Assembly (NCBI RefSeq): GCF_014650555.1
Contig: NZ_BMVE01000002.1
Span: 558,001-622,000, forward strand
DNA: 64,000 nucleotides
Source of the DNA: Streptomyces goshikiensis
Lineage (GTDB): Bacteria; Actinomycetota; Actinomycetes; Streptomycetales; Streptomycetaceae
Direction: 5' to 3'
Positions 41,115 through 50,041 of the stretch are shown in pieces; position 1 is the stretch's first letter; each line of letters opens with the position of its first letter. Below the pieces are notes generated by a model. It did no database searches, was not told the DNA's origin, and saw only the letters and a list, made by a program, of their open reading frames with translations. The position numbers and the translations under genes were made by a program.

Positions 41115-41219
41115 GGCGATCAGCCCACCCGTTCTCTGCTCGTCGCGCACCTCGTCGTGCACCTGACGAGCACATTCTCCCGGATGGGCGCGCGTAGATG
41201 CCCCCGGCAGCGAGTTGCT

Positions 41220-41238
41220 CGGAATTCTCCAAATTCCG
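41220..41238. promoter_or_regulatory. Palindrome CGGAATT-N5-AATTCCG
   Basis: Perfect 7+7 inverted repeat, AT-rich against its surroundings, in the 217-bp interval between the divergent fdhD and fabH-like genes. Likely a dimer operator; the reader is unknown. Confidence 0.6.
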
Positions 41239-41331
41239 GGGCAGGAATCCTGTCGGGTCACTCACACCCGTACCCACCGGTAGCAGGCCAAGCTGGTTAG
41301 TCCTGACCACCGACAAAGGGGGACCCTGCCC

Positions 41332-42273
41332 ATGACCGGTTCACGCGTGGTGGCGCTCGGGCACTACCAGCCCGCCAAAGTGCTGACCAACGAGGACCTC
41401 GCGGCCATGGTCGACACCAACGACGAGTGGATCCGGTCCCGCGTCGGCATCAAGACGCGCCACATCGCGGGCCCCGAGGAGCCGGTCGACGAGCTGGCCT
41501 TCCAGGCCGCCGGCAAGGCACTCGCGAACGCCGGTCTGAGCCCCGACGACATCGACCTCGTGCTGGTGGCCACCTCCACCGCCATCGACCGTTCCCCGAA
41601 CATGGCCGCCCGCGTCGCCGCCAAGCTCGGCATGAGCAGCGCCCCCGCGCTCATGGACATCAACGTCGTCTGCTCGGGCTTCACGCACGCCCTCGCCACC
41701 GCCGACCACGCGATCCGGTCCGGCTCCGCCACCCGCGCGCTGGTCATCGGCTCCGACAAGATGACCGAGATCACCGACTGGACCGACCGCACCACCTGCG
41801 TCCTCACCGGCGACGGCGCGGGCGCCGCCGTGGTCGAGGCCAGCGAGGAGCCCGGCATCGGCCCGGTCCTGTGGGGCTCCGTGCCGGAGATGGGCCACGT
41901 GGTCCGCATCGAGGGCACGCCGCCGGTCTTCGCGCAGGAGGGCCAGTCCGTCTACCGCTGGACCACCAGCCAGCTCCCGGCGCTCGCCCGCAAGGCCTGC
42001 GAGAAGGCCGGGATCACCCCGGAGGAACTGGCCGGGGTCGTCCTCCACCAGGCGAACCTCCGGATCATCGAACCGCTCGCGAGCAAGATCGGCGCCGTCA
42101 ACGCGGTCGTCGCCCGCGATGTCGTCGACTCCGGCAACACCTCGGCCGGCAGCATCCCGATGGCCCTGTCCAAGCTGGTCGAGCGCGGCGAGATCCCCTC
42201 CGGCGCCCCGGTCCTGCTCTTCGGCTTCGGCGGCAACCTCTCGTACGCGGGCCAGGTCATCCGCTGCCCGTAG
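41332..42273 (+). CDS. 3-oxoacyl-ACP synthase III (FabH-like)
   Basis: 313 residues. The KAS III triad is in place: Cys114 in NVVCSGFTHA, His239 in LHQANLRI and Asn269 in DSGNTSAGS. The closing FGFGGNLSYAGQVIR is the family C-terminus. KAS III condenses an acyl-CoA starter with malonyl-ACP. It is not in a fab operon here, so it may be a secondary paralogue rather than the essential FabH; relatives outside fab clusters often start special lipids. The ATG has AAAGGGGGA upstream. A tRNA gene follows. Confidence 0.92.
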   Translation: MTGSRVVALGHYQPAKVLTNEDLAAMVDTNDEWIRSRVGIKTRHIAGPEEPVDELAFQAAGKALANAGLSPDDIDLVLVATSTAIDRSPNMAARVAAKLGMSSAPALMDINVVCSGFTHALATADHAIRSGSATRALVIGSDKMTEITDWTDRTTCVLTGDGAGAAVVEASEEPGIGPVLWGSVPEMGHVVRIEGTPPVFAQEGQSVYRWTTSQLPALARKACEKAGITPEELAGVVLHQANLRIIEPLASKIGAVNAVVARDVVDSGNTSAGSIPMALSKLVERGEIPSGAPVLLFGFGGNLSYAGQVIRCP

Positions 42274-42391
42274 CCGCACCAGGCGAGACGCCCCGTCTCG
42301 CGAGGGCCTACGGCGCATGCGTGCAGGTCAGCGCGGCCGCGTCGAAGGCCCCCGGCCCGAATACCTGGTCGGAACCACCCCCAACCTTTGC

Positions 42392-42397
42392 TATTGT
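42392..42397 (+). promoter_or_regulatory. Possible -10 box for the tRNA-Leu gene
   Basis: TATTGT lies 39 nt before the tRNA in a locally AT-rich stretch. It fits TANNNT; -35 is unclear. Confidence 0.35.
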
Positions 42398-42435
42398 TGT
42401 CCATGTCGCCGCGGGAAACCGGGGCCGACCACCTA

Positions 42436-42520
42436 GTCCGGGTGGCGGAATGGCAGACGCGCTAGCTTGAGGTGCTAGTGCCCTTTATCGGGCGTGGGGG
42501 TTCAAGTCCCCCCTCGGACA
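42436..42520 (+). tRNA. tRNA-Leu, anticodon GAG
   Basis: 85 nt fold as a class II tRNA. Acceptor arms GTCCGGG and CTCGGAC pair (one G-U), discriminator A at 42520. The anticodon stem CTAGC/GCTAG encloses the loop TTGAGGT, giving anticodon GAG, which reads CUC and CUU, the former being the second leucine codon in this GC-rich genome. A long variable arm (TGCCCTTTATCGGGCG) confirms leucine type, and GGGGGTTCAAGTCCCCC is the T arm. The 3' CCA is not encoded. Followed by its own terminator. Confidence 0.97.
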
Positions 42521-42529
42521 CAAAAGCGA

Positions 42530-42551
42530 GAACCCCACTTCGGTGGGGTTC
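42530..42551 (+). terminator. Intrinsic terminator after tRNA-Leu
   Basis: GAACCCCAC, loop TTCG (a stable UNCG tetraloop), GTGGGGTTC, then TTTG. A 9-bp perfect stem 10 nt after the tRNA. Confidence 0.9.
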
Positions 42552-42633
42552 TTTGCGTTCAGCGGTGCGCTCGCGAGCCGAGGGCCCGGAGGGCCGGGAC
42601 GGCTCCGGGTGGAGGCGTCCCGGCTTCTTCGTC

Positions 42634-43239
42634 CTACTGGACCGCCCACTTCAGCGGTTCCTTGTAGTAGCCCCGCGAGAAGGTGACGAACGCGGCCGGC
42701 TTGCCCTCGGGCACCAGGTACGACGCGCACCGCGTGTGGTCGTCGCCCTTCTTCCACTCGGCGGCGGGGGCGTCGTCCTCACAGTCGGCCGGCTTGCTGG
42801 TCAGGTCCTGGCCCATCATCAGCAGGCGGGTGACCGGTACGTCGTCGGCGGTGCGCACGCCCACGTCCGACATCACCATGGCGCCGGTCATCGGCGCGTC
42901 CCCGTCGACGAGCTTGGCGTTGACGTACACCCAGACCGGCACCCAGCCCTTGTACTTCTCGTCCTTCAGCTCGTCCAGGTCCGAGGCCTTGCCCACGACC
43001 ACCCGCTGCGCGGTGATGGTGAACTTGCCCGTCTTTCCGTCGTGGGTGAGCTCCTTCGTCTGCGTGCTCGGCTCGCCGAGGCGCAGCGTCTTCACGGGAG
43101 CCTCGGAGGCCTTGGACGCCTTCGCCCCGTCCCCCTCGCTCGCGAACGGCCCGCACGCGGCCAGAAGCGGTGCGGCGAGCGCGATCGCGGCGGTGCGCGC
43201 GGAGCGTCGCATGGTGGTGGCCCTGGTGTGCGTCAGCAC
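42634..43239 (-). CDS. Secreted lipoprotein of unknown function
   Basis: 201 residues from the GTG at 43239, chosen because GAGGGG lies 6 nt before it; ATG starts at 43257 and 43212 are also in frame. The N-terminus carries MRRSARTAAIALAAPLLAAC, a lipoprotein signal with LAAC as the lipobox. The mature part is lysine- and aspartate-rich, with a beta-rich middle (FTITAQRVVVGKASDLDEL, VPVWVYVNAKLVDGDAPMTGAMVMSDVGV) resembling DUF4352-like immunoglobulin folds. It probably sits on the outer face of the membrane. The next gene across a divergent gap is a membrane kinase; a link is not shown. Confidence 0.78.
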   Translation of the reverse strand: MLTHTRATTMRRSARTAAIALAAPLLAACGPFASEGDGAKASKASEAPVKTLRLGEPSTQTKELTHDGKTGKFTITAQRVVVGKASDLDELKDEKYKGWVPVWVYVNAKLVDGDAPMTGAMVMSDVGVRTADDVPVTRLLMMGQDLTSKPADCEDDAPAAEWKKGDDHTRCASYLVPEGKPAAFVTFSRGYYKEPLKWAVQ

Positions 43240-43385
43240 GTGAATCCCCTCGGTCATCTGTGTTTCCCGGGACCCGGCGCGGCAGGAAAGCCGCCGGGGC
43301 CCGGACGAACACTCTCATGAGCGACCGACACGGCCCCTGACGTGTGCGGCATCATGGCCCTGGAACGGGCCGAGGGGGAGCGAAC

Positions 43386-45122
43386 GTGTCGCAGGACGAG
43401 CCGGGCAACAGCAAACCGATCGCCGGTCGTTACCGTCTGGGGAAGCGGCTGGGCAGGGGCGGCATGGGCACCGTCTGGCGCGCCACCGACGAACTCCTCG
43501 GGCGCCCGGTCGCCGTCAAGGAGCTCCACGTCGACGGCGGTACGGAGGCCACGAAGGCGCTGCGGGAGGCGCGTACCGTCGCCCAGGTCAAGCATCCGCA
43601 CGTCGTCGTCGTGCACGACGTCGTGGAGCACGAGGGGCGCCCCTTCATCGTCATGGAGCTCGTGGAGGGCGGCTCGCTCGCCGACCGGCTCGCCACCGAG
43701 GGCCCGTTGAGCGTCGGCGACACCGCCCGTACCGGGCTCGCCCTGCTCGGCGCGCTGACCGCGGCCCACGACCGCGGGGTCCTGCACCGCGACGTCAAAC
43801 CCGCCAACGTACTGATGGAGGCGGGCAGCGAGCGCGTGGTGCTCACCGACTTCGGCATCGCCAGCCTCGTCGGATCCACCACCATCAGCGAGACCGGCGC
43901 GTTCGTCGGCTCGCCCGAATACACCTCGCCCGAGCGCATGCAGGGCGCCGCCGCCGGACCCTCCTGCGACCTGTGGTCGCTCGGGGCGCTGCTGTGCGCC
44001 GCGCTGACCGGCGAGTCGCCCTTCCACCGGGACTCGCTCGGCGGGGTGCTGCACGCCGTCGTGTACGACGAGATCCGGCCGCCCGCGCAGGCGGGGCCGC
44101 TGGCCCCGGTCATCCGGGGCCTGCTCGAACGCGACCCGGAGCGGCGGCTGTCGGCGGCCGAGGCGGGGCGGCTGCTCACGGCGTACGTGACCACCGGGCG
44201 GGTCCCGCTGGTGGAACGCGCCGCCGGGCCGACCCCGCCGCCGCCCGTGTCGTCCGCTCCGACCCCGCCGCCCGGACCGGTTCGGGCCGACCGGACGCCT
44301 CCCGGGTACGCGCCGACGGAGCACTCGGTCCCGTCCGCCGGACCCGCGTCCGCCGGACCCCGGCCCGCCCGCCCGGCCGCGCTGCGGGTGGGGCTGGTGG
44401 CCGCGCTGGTCGTCGCGGCCGTCGTCGGCGCCGTCGCCGTCACCTCCTACCTCGGCGACCACCCGTCGGCCGGCCGGGCCGCCGGGACCGCCGCCGCTGC
44501 CCCGGCCACCCCCGGGACCCCCTCGGCCTCGGGCGCGGCGCCGGCCGGCACGCCCTCGCCGGCCGCGGCGACCCCCGGCGCGAGCGCCCCGCCCACCGCC
44601 GACGCCAAGCCCGCCGACACCCGCCCCCCGACGGCGGCCGCCCCGCCGCCCGCCGCCCGTAGCGTCGCGGCCGAGCCCGCGCCCGCCGGGTACCGGAGCG
44701 TGACCGACCGCCAGGGCTTCCGCATCACCGTCCCCGTCGGCTACCAGCGCTCCACCGACGACCGGCGGGTCTTCTACGTGTCCCCGGACGGGGCCTTCCG
44801 CATCGGCATCAAGGTCGACCTGGCCACGGCCGGCGGCCCGCTCGGCGCGATGCGGCGCTCCGACGCGAACGGCGCGGACACCAACCCGGGCTTCCGCGAC
44901 CACTCCGTCGTCGCGACGACGCACAACGGACTGCCCGCCGCCCTCTGGGAGTTCACCTGGAACGGTTTCAGCGCCGCCGAGGGCCCCCGGCACACCTTCG
45001 ACGTCTGCTGGGACGAGAACGGCCGCATGTACGACGTCTGGGTGTCGGCGCCCGTCGGCCGTCTCGCCGAGGCCCGCAGCCACTTCGACACCGCCCTGGA
45101 CTCCTTCGTACCGGCCGGCTGA
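43386..45122 (+). CDS. Membrane Ser/Thr protein kinase (PknB family) with C-terminal sensor domain
   Basis: 578 residues from GTG at 43386 (GGGGGAG ribosome site). Residues 15-270 are a Hanks-type kinase: glycine loop GRGGMGTV, Lys45 in VAVKEL, catalytic HRDVKPANV, DFGIAS and the SPEYTSPER activation-end motif. A proline-rich juxtamembrane region follows, then one membrane helix near residue 335-355 (VGLVAALVVAAVVGAVAVTSYL), another disordered Ala/Pro stretch, and an extracellular domain of 145 residues (GYRSVTDRQGFRITVPVGY, ALWEFTWNGF, HTFDVCWDENGRMYDVWVSAPV). No PASTA repeats. The outer domain presumably senses a signal; ligand unknown. Confidence 0.93.
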   Translation: MSQDEPGNSKPIAGRYRLGKRLGRGGMGTVWRATDELLGRPVAVKELHVDGGTEATKALREARTVAQVKHPHVVVVHDVVEHEGRPFIVMELVEGGSLADRLATEGPLSVGDTARTGLALLGALTAAHDRGVLHRDVKPANVLMEAGSERVVLTDFGIASLVGSTTISETGAFVGSPEYTSPERMQGAAAGPSCDLWSLGALLCAALTGESPFHRDSLGGVLHAVVYDEIRPPAQAGPLAPVIRGLLERDPERRLSAAEAGRLLTAYVTTGRVPLVERAAGPTPPPPVSSAPTPPPGPVRADRTPPGYAPTEHSVPSAGPASAGPRPARPAALRVGLVAALVVAAVVGAVAVTSYLGDHPSAGRAAGTAAAAPATPGTPSASGAAPAGTPSPAAATPGASAPPTADAKPADTRPPTAAAPPPAARSVAAEPAPAGYRSVTDRQGFRITVPVGYQRSTDDRRVFYVSPDGAFRIGIKVDLATAGGPLGAMRRSDANGADTNPGFRDHSVVATTHNGLPAALWEFTWNGFSAAEGPRHTFDVCWDENGRMYDVWVSAPVGRLAEARSHFDTALDSFVPAG

Positions 45123-45134
45123 CCCGGCCGGGGT

Positions 45135-47057
45135 TCAGGTGGTGCCCAGGACCACCAGACCGTCCGGGGTCGGCAGGCTCCCCGGGCGGAGCGGGGCGAA
45201 GGTGCGCGGCAGCGCGAGCCGGGGCTGCCCGCCGCCCGCCTCCGGGACGGCGTCGAACAGGTAGGCCGCCGCCGTCGCCGGGTCGCTGACCAGGTGCGGC
45301 CCCCCGGGCGCGGCGGCGCTCGCCCGGGTGAGGGGGGTACGGAACAGCCTGCGCAGATGCCGCAGGGTCTCCGGGGTGACCCCGGCCGGCCGCGGAACCG
45401 GTGCGGGCGCCGCCACCGGGGTGTCCGCGGGGGCCTTCGCCGGGCCGCCCGCCCCGGTCTCCGGCGGGATCGTGCCCGTCAGCAGCAGCGCCAGCAGCAC
45501 CGGAACGGCCTTGCGGCGCAGTGCTTCCGTGGCGTGCCGCAGGCGGTGCGCGTGCGGCACGGGCAGGGACAGCGCGAGACACGCGGCGGCGTTCCCGATG
45601 GTGAGGGGCACCGCCGAGCAGACGACGCCGGGGGAGTACTCCCGCAGGTCGAAGACGGGGGCGCCCGGAGCCACCGCGTCGAGGGCGCTGAACAGGGTCC
45701 GGCTGTCGGTGATCGTGCGCGGGGTGAGCCGGGCCGGGCGGTGCCGGGCCACGTGGTCGGCCCGGCCGTCGTGGTCGAGCTGCGTCAGCAGGCACTTCCC
45801 GACGGCGCTGGCGTGCGCGGCCGCCCGGAAGTCCACCCACTCCCGCACCGGCGGGGTCCCGGGCCCGTCGGCCATCTGGGTGATCAGCACCTCGCCCTCC
45901 GCGTACCGGCTGAGGTACACGGCGGCGCCCGCGCTGTCCCGGGCCAGGGCCAGGGTGCGCTGGAGTTGCCCCGCCAGACCCCGGCCGCCGGGAGCGGCGA
46001 GCCGGTCCAGGGCGGGCCCCCGGGCGAAGGCGCCCGCGCCCAGCGCGTCCGCGTACTCCTCCTCGCACAGCATCGCCAGCAGCGGCCGCAACTCCGGCCC
46101 GGCGAGCCCCGCCTCCCGCCCCAGCTGGGCGGCCCGCACCCCCAGCGGGTGCCGTTCCAGTACGCGTACGACGGCCAGCGCGCGGCGTGCCTGCGCCAGC
46201 GCCTCGGTGCCGTGGGCCGGCGGGGTGCACCCGCGCGCGGCGGCCGTCAGCGCCGGATGCCGCAGCGGGGCGAGGGCGAGGGCGAAGGGGAGCGGGAGAG
46301 CGGGCGCGGGTCCGGGGCGGCCCGGCCGCATCGCCGGGAGCCCGGCGGGCGCCGGCGGCCGGGCCGGCGGTGGTGGGGGGTGGAACGCGCCCAGCACCCC
46401 CGCCAGCCCCGGTCTCGGCAGCGGCACCGGCCCCACGTCGGGATCGTCGAGCTGGTCGACGTACCGCAGGACGGCGGCCTGCGCGCACAGCCGGACCTCC
46501 CGCAGATCGCGCGGCCCGCCGGGCCGGAACCCGCGCCGGCCGAGCTCGCGCGCCCAGACGCCGGCGTCGTGGTGCTCGCCGCGGCGGGAGTGGTCGAGGA
46601 AGAGGCAGTACGCGGCGTGCGCGGTCCGGGGGCCGCCCGACCCGGCGGCGAACTGCCACCAGAACCGGGAGCCCTCGCGCAGCCCCGCGAGGTGCAGGAG
46701 GCAGCCGAAGACCACGGCGCCGGCCAGGTCGGTGCGATCGCCGGCGGAGAACGACGCGAGCTCCGCCTCCGCCGCGGGCGCGCACACCGCGGCCAGGCAG
46801 GCGGCCTTGAGGTCGCGCCGGGCCCGCTCGGAGTCGAGCGGGCGGTCCCGCGCGGGGTCGCTCCACCCCGCCGACCGGCGGCGGGAGCGGCCGACGGCCG
46901 CGCCGAGCGCCCGCGGCACGCGCAGCAGGCGGGCCTCGGCGGCGCCGAGGTCGTAGTGCGGATACCGGTCGCGGACCCCCGCCCGCTCCAGGAACTCGGT
47001 CAGGGAACGGGGGGTTCCGTCGCTGTCGGGCCACTCGGGCCGCTCGCGCCGCCTCAT
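45135..47057 (-). CDS. IclR-type regulator with long N- and C-terminal extensions
   Basis: 640 residues, more than twice a normal IclR protein. Residues about 1-265 form an unrecognised Arg/Ala-rich domain (CLLHLAGLREGSRFWWQFAAGSGGPRTAHAAYCLFLDHSR). A helix-turn-helix like that of IclR lies near 290-335 (VVRVLERHPLGVRAAQLGREAGLAGPELRPLLAMLCEEEYA), followed by the effector domain (AVYLSRYAEGEVLITQM, HASAVGKCLLTQLDHDGR, YSPGVVCSAVPLTIGNAAACLALSLP). The last 130 residues are Pro/Ala-rich and unassigned. Its start overlaps the stop of the ECF sigma gene by 4 nt, so both are made together. Role: regulator of an unknown pathway. Confidence 0.78.
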   Translation of the reverse strand: MRRRERPEWPDSDGTPRSLTEFLERAGVRDRYPHYDLGAAEARLLRVPRALGAAVGRSRRRSAGWSDPARDRPLDSERARRDLKAACLAAVCAPAAEAELASFSAGDRTDLAGAVVFGCLLHLAGLREGSRFWWQFAAGSGGPRTAHAAYCLFLDHSRRGEHHDAGVWARELGRRGFRPGGPRDLREVRLCAQAAVLRYVDQLDDPDVGPVPLPRPGLAGVLGAFHPPPPPARPPAPAGLPAMRPGRPGPAPALPLPFALALAPLRHPALTAAARGCTPPAHGTEALAQARRALAVVRVLERHPLGVRAAQLGREAGLAGPELRPLLAMLCEEEYADALGAGAFARGPALDRLAAPGGRGLAGQLQRTLALARDSAGAAVYLSRYAEGEVLITQMADGPGTPPVREWVDFRAAAHASAVGKCLLTQLDHDGRADHVARHRPARLTPRTITDSRTLFSALDAVAPGAPVFDLREYSPGVVCSAVPLTIGNAAACLALSLPVPHAHRLRHATEALRRKAVPVLLALLLTGTIPPETGAGGPAKAPADTPVAAPAPVPRPAGVTPETLRHLRRLFRTPLTRASAAAPGGPHLVSDPATAAAYLFDAVPEAGGGQPRLALPRTFAPLRPGSLPTPDGLVVLGTT

Positions 47058-47647
47058 GACTCGGCGGACGTGTCGAGCAGGCGGGCGAGCCGCCGGTGCG
47101 CCTGGCCGAGGTGCGTGCGGACGGTGGCCTCGTCGACGCCCATCACGGCGGCGGCCTCACCGGGGCTGCACTGGAGTCCGTAGCGCAGGACGACGGCGTC
47201 GCGCTGCCGCTCGGCGAGGCGGGAGACGGCCGAGTAGAAGCGGATGGTGTCGGTCAGCACCTCGTACCGGTCGGCGTGGGCCTCCTTGAGCGCGGCCTCG
47301 AAGGCGCTGATGTCCATCGGCCGGGGCCAGGGGCTGCGGCGCTGCTGCCGGTCGGCGAGGCGTTGCTTGAGCACCGTCCACGCGTAGGCGTCGAGGCGGT
47401 CCATGTGCAGCATCCGCAGCCACTCGCTCATCAACGCGTCGAAGGTGGCGTCCACGGCGTCCTCGGCGGCGGCGTCGGAGCCGAGCTGCAGGTACGCGAA
47501 GCGCATGTAGGAGGGCCGCCGGTTGGCGTGGAACGCCCAGTAGGACAGGCGCGCGGCCGGGCCCCACTGGCTCATCGGAGTCGGTCGCCGCCGTCGGCTG
47601 GGCAGCCCGACCGCCCCACCGGACTCCTCAGGTCCGCCATCGTTCAC
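47054..47647 (-). CDS. ECF-type RNA polymerase sigma factor
   Basis: 197 residues from GTG at 47647 with GAGGTGG upstream; an internal ATG at 47575 is an alternative. Region 2 spans FHANRRPSYMRFAYLQLGSDAAAEDAVDATFDALMSEWLRM, and region 4 RLAERQRDAVVLRYGLQCSPGEAAAVMGVDEATVRTHLGQAHRRLARLL, with the helix that reads the -35 box. No anti-sigma gene adjoins it; instead the next gene on the same strand is the IclR-type protein and the divergent one a membrane-anchored sigma-like protein. Possible -10 TAATAT at 47729-47734. Confidence 0.85.
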   Translation of the reverse strand: MNDGGPEESGGAVGLPSRRRRPTPMSQWGPAARLSYWAFHANRRPSYMRFAYLQLGSDAAAEDAVDATFDALMSEWLRMLHMDRLDAYAWTVLKQRLADRQQRRSPWPRPMDISAFEAALKEAHADRYEVLTDTIRFYSAVSRLAERQRDAVVLRYGLQCSPGEAAAVMGVDEATVRTHLGQAHRRLARLLDTSAES

Positions 47648-47728
47648 CGTTCCACCTCATCCCCTGTGCGCCGCACCGCCAGCCTGTCAGCGCGGGCGCG
47701 CCCGGGGGCGCAGAGAGGAAACCTGGAA

Positions 47729-47734
47729 ATATTA
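47729..47734 (-). promoter_or_regulatory. -10 box of the ECF sigma operon
   Basis: TAATAT on the minus strand, strikingly AT-rich here, 82 nt before the GTG at 47647. The surrounding gene-free 228 bp also holds a tandem CGGCGGAGGT repeat. Confidence 0.5.
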
Positions 47735-47875
47735 CGTTCGGTGATGATCGGCTCTTGACCGACTTCGACCGGGCGGGCCGTTAACCAGCGCGGATGCATA
47801 TGCCGCTCGGCGGAGGTCGGCGGAGGTTGGCGGACTGCGTGTGACCATCGCACGATTCACTCGTTTGTCGGATAC

Positions 47876-49999
47876 GTGAGCACATCACCGCGCTTCCGCT
47901 CCACCGCCGTCGAACAGGCCGAGGCGGTCCTCGTCGAGCAGTACCCCCGACTCGTACGGCTCGCCTACCTCACCCTCCCCGACTCCCTCGGGCGGCACGG
48001 CCGGGTGCTGCTGGCCCACAGGGCGGTGCAGCGTGCGCTGCCGCGGCGGGGCGGGGCCGCCGGGCCGGGCGGTCCCGACGGCTCCGGCGGCGCGCTCGCC
48101 GAGGTGCGGGTACGGGTCCTGCGCGGCTGCCTCGCCCCCGCCGGGCGGACCGGTGCCGCGCTGGCCCGGGCGGGCTGGCCGCCGGTCCCGCCCTTCGTGT
48201 GGGGGCTGCGGCTGTGGCCGCCGGCCGGGGGCATCGAGGAAGTCGCCCGGATGCTGGCGGGGGAGCCCGCGCCGGTCCGGGCGGCCTTCGTCCTGCACCG
48301 CGTGGACGGGCTCCCCGAGGAGACGGCCGCGCGGCTGCTCGGCGCGGCCGGCGCGCCGGCCGACGCGATGGCGCGGGCCCTCGCCCTGGGGGTCGGTGAA
48401 ACGCTCCTGCGGGAGCTGCGGCGCCCGGAGTTCGACGCAAGCGTGGTCAGCACCCGCCCCACCGACCTGCTCCGGCGGCGCCGCCGGGTCCGGGCCGGGT
48501 GGGCCGCGGCGGCCGCGCTCGCCGTCGCCGCCGGGGCACTCGCCGTCGTGGGCCCGGCCCGGCCCCACGCTTCCCGGCCCGTGGCCGTCGGCGTCCTGGA
48601 CCCGGCCCGGCTGGAACGGGTCCCGGCGCAGGCCTGGGCCGACACGGCCCGCGTGGACTTCACCGCCTGGCCCGCCCGCGGCGGCCGCACCACCGACCGC
48701 GCACTCCTCGGCCGGGCCCTCGGCGCCTGGTCCAGCGCGAGCCCGCCGCACGCCCCCGCCCCACCCCAACCCACCCCGGGCCCACCCGCCGTGGGCCGGG
48801 ACGCCCCGGGAGCTGCCGACCCGGGCCGGGCTGCCTTGGGCTCGGCTGCCCTGATCCCGGCCGCCGTGGGCCGGGCCGGCTCGGGCGCGGGGTCGCTGGG
48901 TTCGGGCGGGCGGCCGGGGGTTGCGCCGGTCGCGGTCGTCGGCGGCGGGGTGGTGGTCCGTGCCGCGCCGGGGGTGGACACGGATCCGCCCCGCAGGGCG
49001 CCGCAGCTGCTGTACGCGGGGGACAGCGACGGGCGGGCCGTGGTGCTCCTCCTCGACGGGGACCGGGTGGTCCGGTACGCCGAGGCCGTCACCGGGCGCG
49101 GGGCGCGGGAGCTCGACTTCGCCCGTACCGACGAGGCCGGCGTCACCACCGCCGCCGCGCTCACCCTGGTCCGCAGCCCCGACGGCGGCCGGGCCCGCTA
49201 CCTCCTCGCCCCCTGGATCGCCGCCGCCGGCACCCGCGACCTGCTCCGGGCCGGGGAGGACACCAAGCCGCTGGCCCTCGCCGCCGACGGGGTCACCGCC
49301 CCGGTCGAGGTGCCCCGCAGCGCCGGTGCCTGCGCGGCCTGGCCCGCCCTCGAAGTCACCTCCTCCGCCCGCATCGTGGAGAAGCACTCCTTCGTCCTCG
49401 CCGACCTGGGCACGCTGACCCCCGTCCACCTCACCTACATCCCCCTGCCCGACGGTCCCGGCGCCGCCGCCGCGCGCCAGCCCCGCGAGGCCACCGGAGC
49501 GGCCGCCCGGGCGGCCTGGGCCGCCACCGCCTGCCGGCTGCCCGAGATGCGCGGCATGCGCGACGGCGGCGTGCGCGCCGTCAACATCTGGGAGTTCGCC
49601 TCCTCGGAGCTGCCCGACGGCGGCGGCCGGGCCGTCTGGTCCTGTACCCGGACCTCCTCCTGGGCCGGGCCCGGCGACGTACTGGTCCGGCTCAGCCCCG
49701 CGGCCGGGCCGCCGCAGGACGTGGCGCGGGCCCCGGACACGGCGGCCTGCGGCCGGTTCGGCCAGCACCTGCTCGCGGGCACCCGGTGGCGGTCGCCGGC
49801 CGGCCGCTGGTACCTGCTCGCCGCCGGCAGCCGCGAGGTCACGGGGATCACCGCGAGCGGCGCGGTCCGGGCCGAGGCGCGGGGCCGGACCCTCGCCGCA
49901 CCGGCCGGACCGGAGGCCGCCGCCGTCGAGCTGACCGGCCGGCTCGCGGGCGGCGGCCGCGTCACCGCGCTCGACGGCGGCGGCGGGGGCCGGGACTGA
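47876..49999 (+). CDS. Membrane-anchored protein with degenerate sigma-factor-like N-terminus
   Basis: 707 residues from GTG at 47876. Residues 10-60 (VEQAEAVLVEQYPRLVRLAYLTLPDSLGRHGRVLLAHRAVQRAL) resemble sigma region 2, and about 135-180 (EPAPVRAAFVLHRVDGLPEETAARLLGAAGAPADAMARAL) resemble region 4, yet the -10 and -35 reading helices look eroded. One membrane helix follows near 207-228 (AGWAAAAALAVAAGALAVV). The outer 470 residues include a Pro/Ala-rich spacer and repeated beta-like segments with two late conserved Cys pairs. Divergent from the ECF sigma operon, which suggests a joint signalling role; that is inference. Confidence 0.68.
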   Translation: MSTSPRFRSTAVEQAEAVLVEQYPRLVRLAYLTLPDSLGRHGRVLLAHRAVQRALPRRGGAAGPGGPDGSGGALAEVRVRVLRGCLAPAGRTGAALARAGWPPVPPFVWGLRLWPPAGGIEEVARMLAGEPAPVRAAFVLHRVDGLPEETAARLLGAAGAPADAMARALALGVGETLLRELRRPEFDASVVSTRPTDLLRRRRRVRAGWAAAAALAVAAGALAVVGPARPHASRPVAVGVLDPARLERVPAQAWADTARVDFTAWPARGGRTTDRALLGRALGAWSSASPPHAPAPPQPTPGPPAVGRDAPGAADPGRAALGSAALIPAAVGRAGSGAGSLGSGGRPGVAPVAVVGGGVVVRAAPGVDTDPPRRAPQLLYAGDSDGRAVVLLLDGDRVVRYAEAVTGRGARELDFARTDEAGVTTAAALTLVRSPDGGRARYLLAPWIAAAGTRDLLRAGEDTKPLALAADGVTAPVEVPRSAGACAAWPALEVTSSARIVEKHSFVLADLGTLTPVHLTYIPLPDGPGAAAARQPREATGAAARAAWAATACRLPEMRGMRDGGVRAVNIWEFASSELPDGGGRAVWSCTRTSSWAGPGDVLVRLSPAAGPPQDVARAPDTAACGRFGQHLLAGTRWRSPAGRWYLLAAGSREVTGITASGAVRAEARGRTLAAPAGPEAAAVELTGRLAGGGRVTALDGGGGGRD

Positions 50000-50041
50000 C
50001 GGGTCGGTGTCACCGCCCGCCACCTGTAGCATTGGCCCATT

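Noticed and set aside
42436..42520. Integration site at the tRNA-Leu gene
   Set aside because: No integrase gene and no duplicate of the tRNA 3' end found downstream in the window.
47800..47840. Short CGGCGGAGGT direct repeat as an operator
   Set aside because: Only two adjacent copies in a GC-rich stretch; could be chance or simple duplication.
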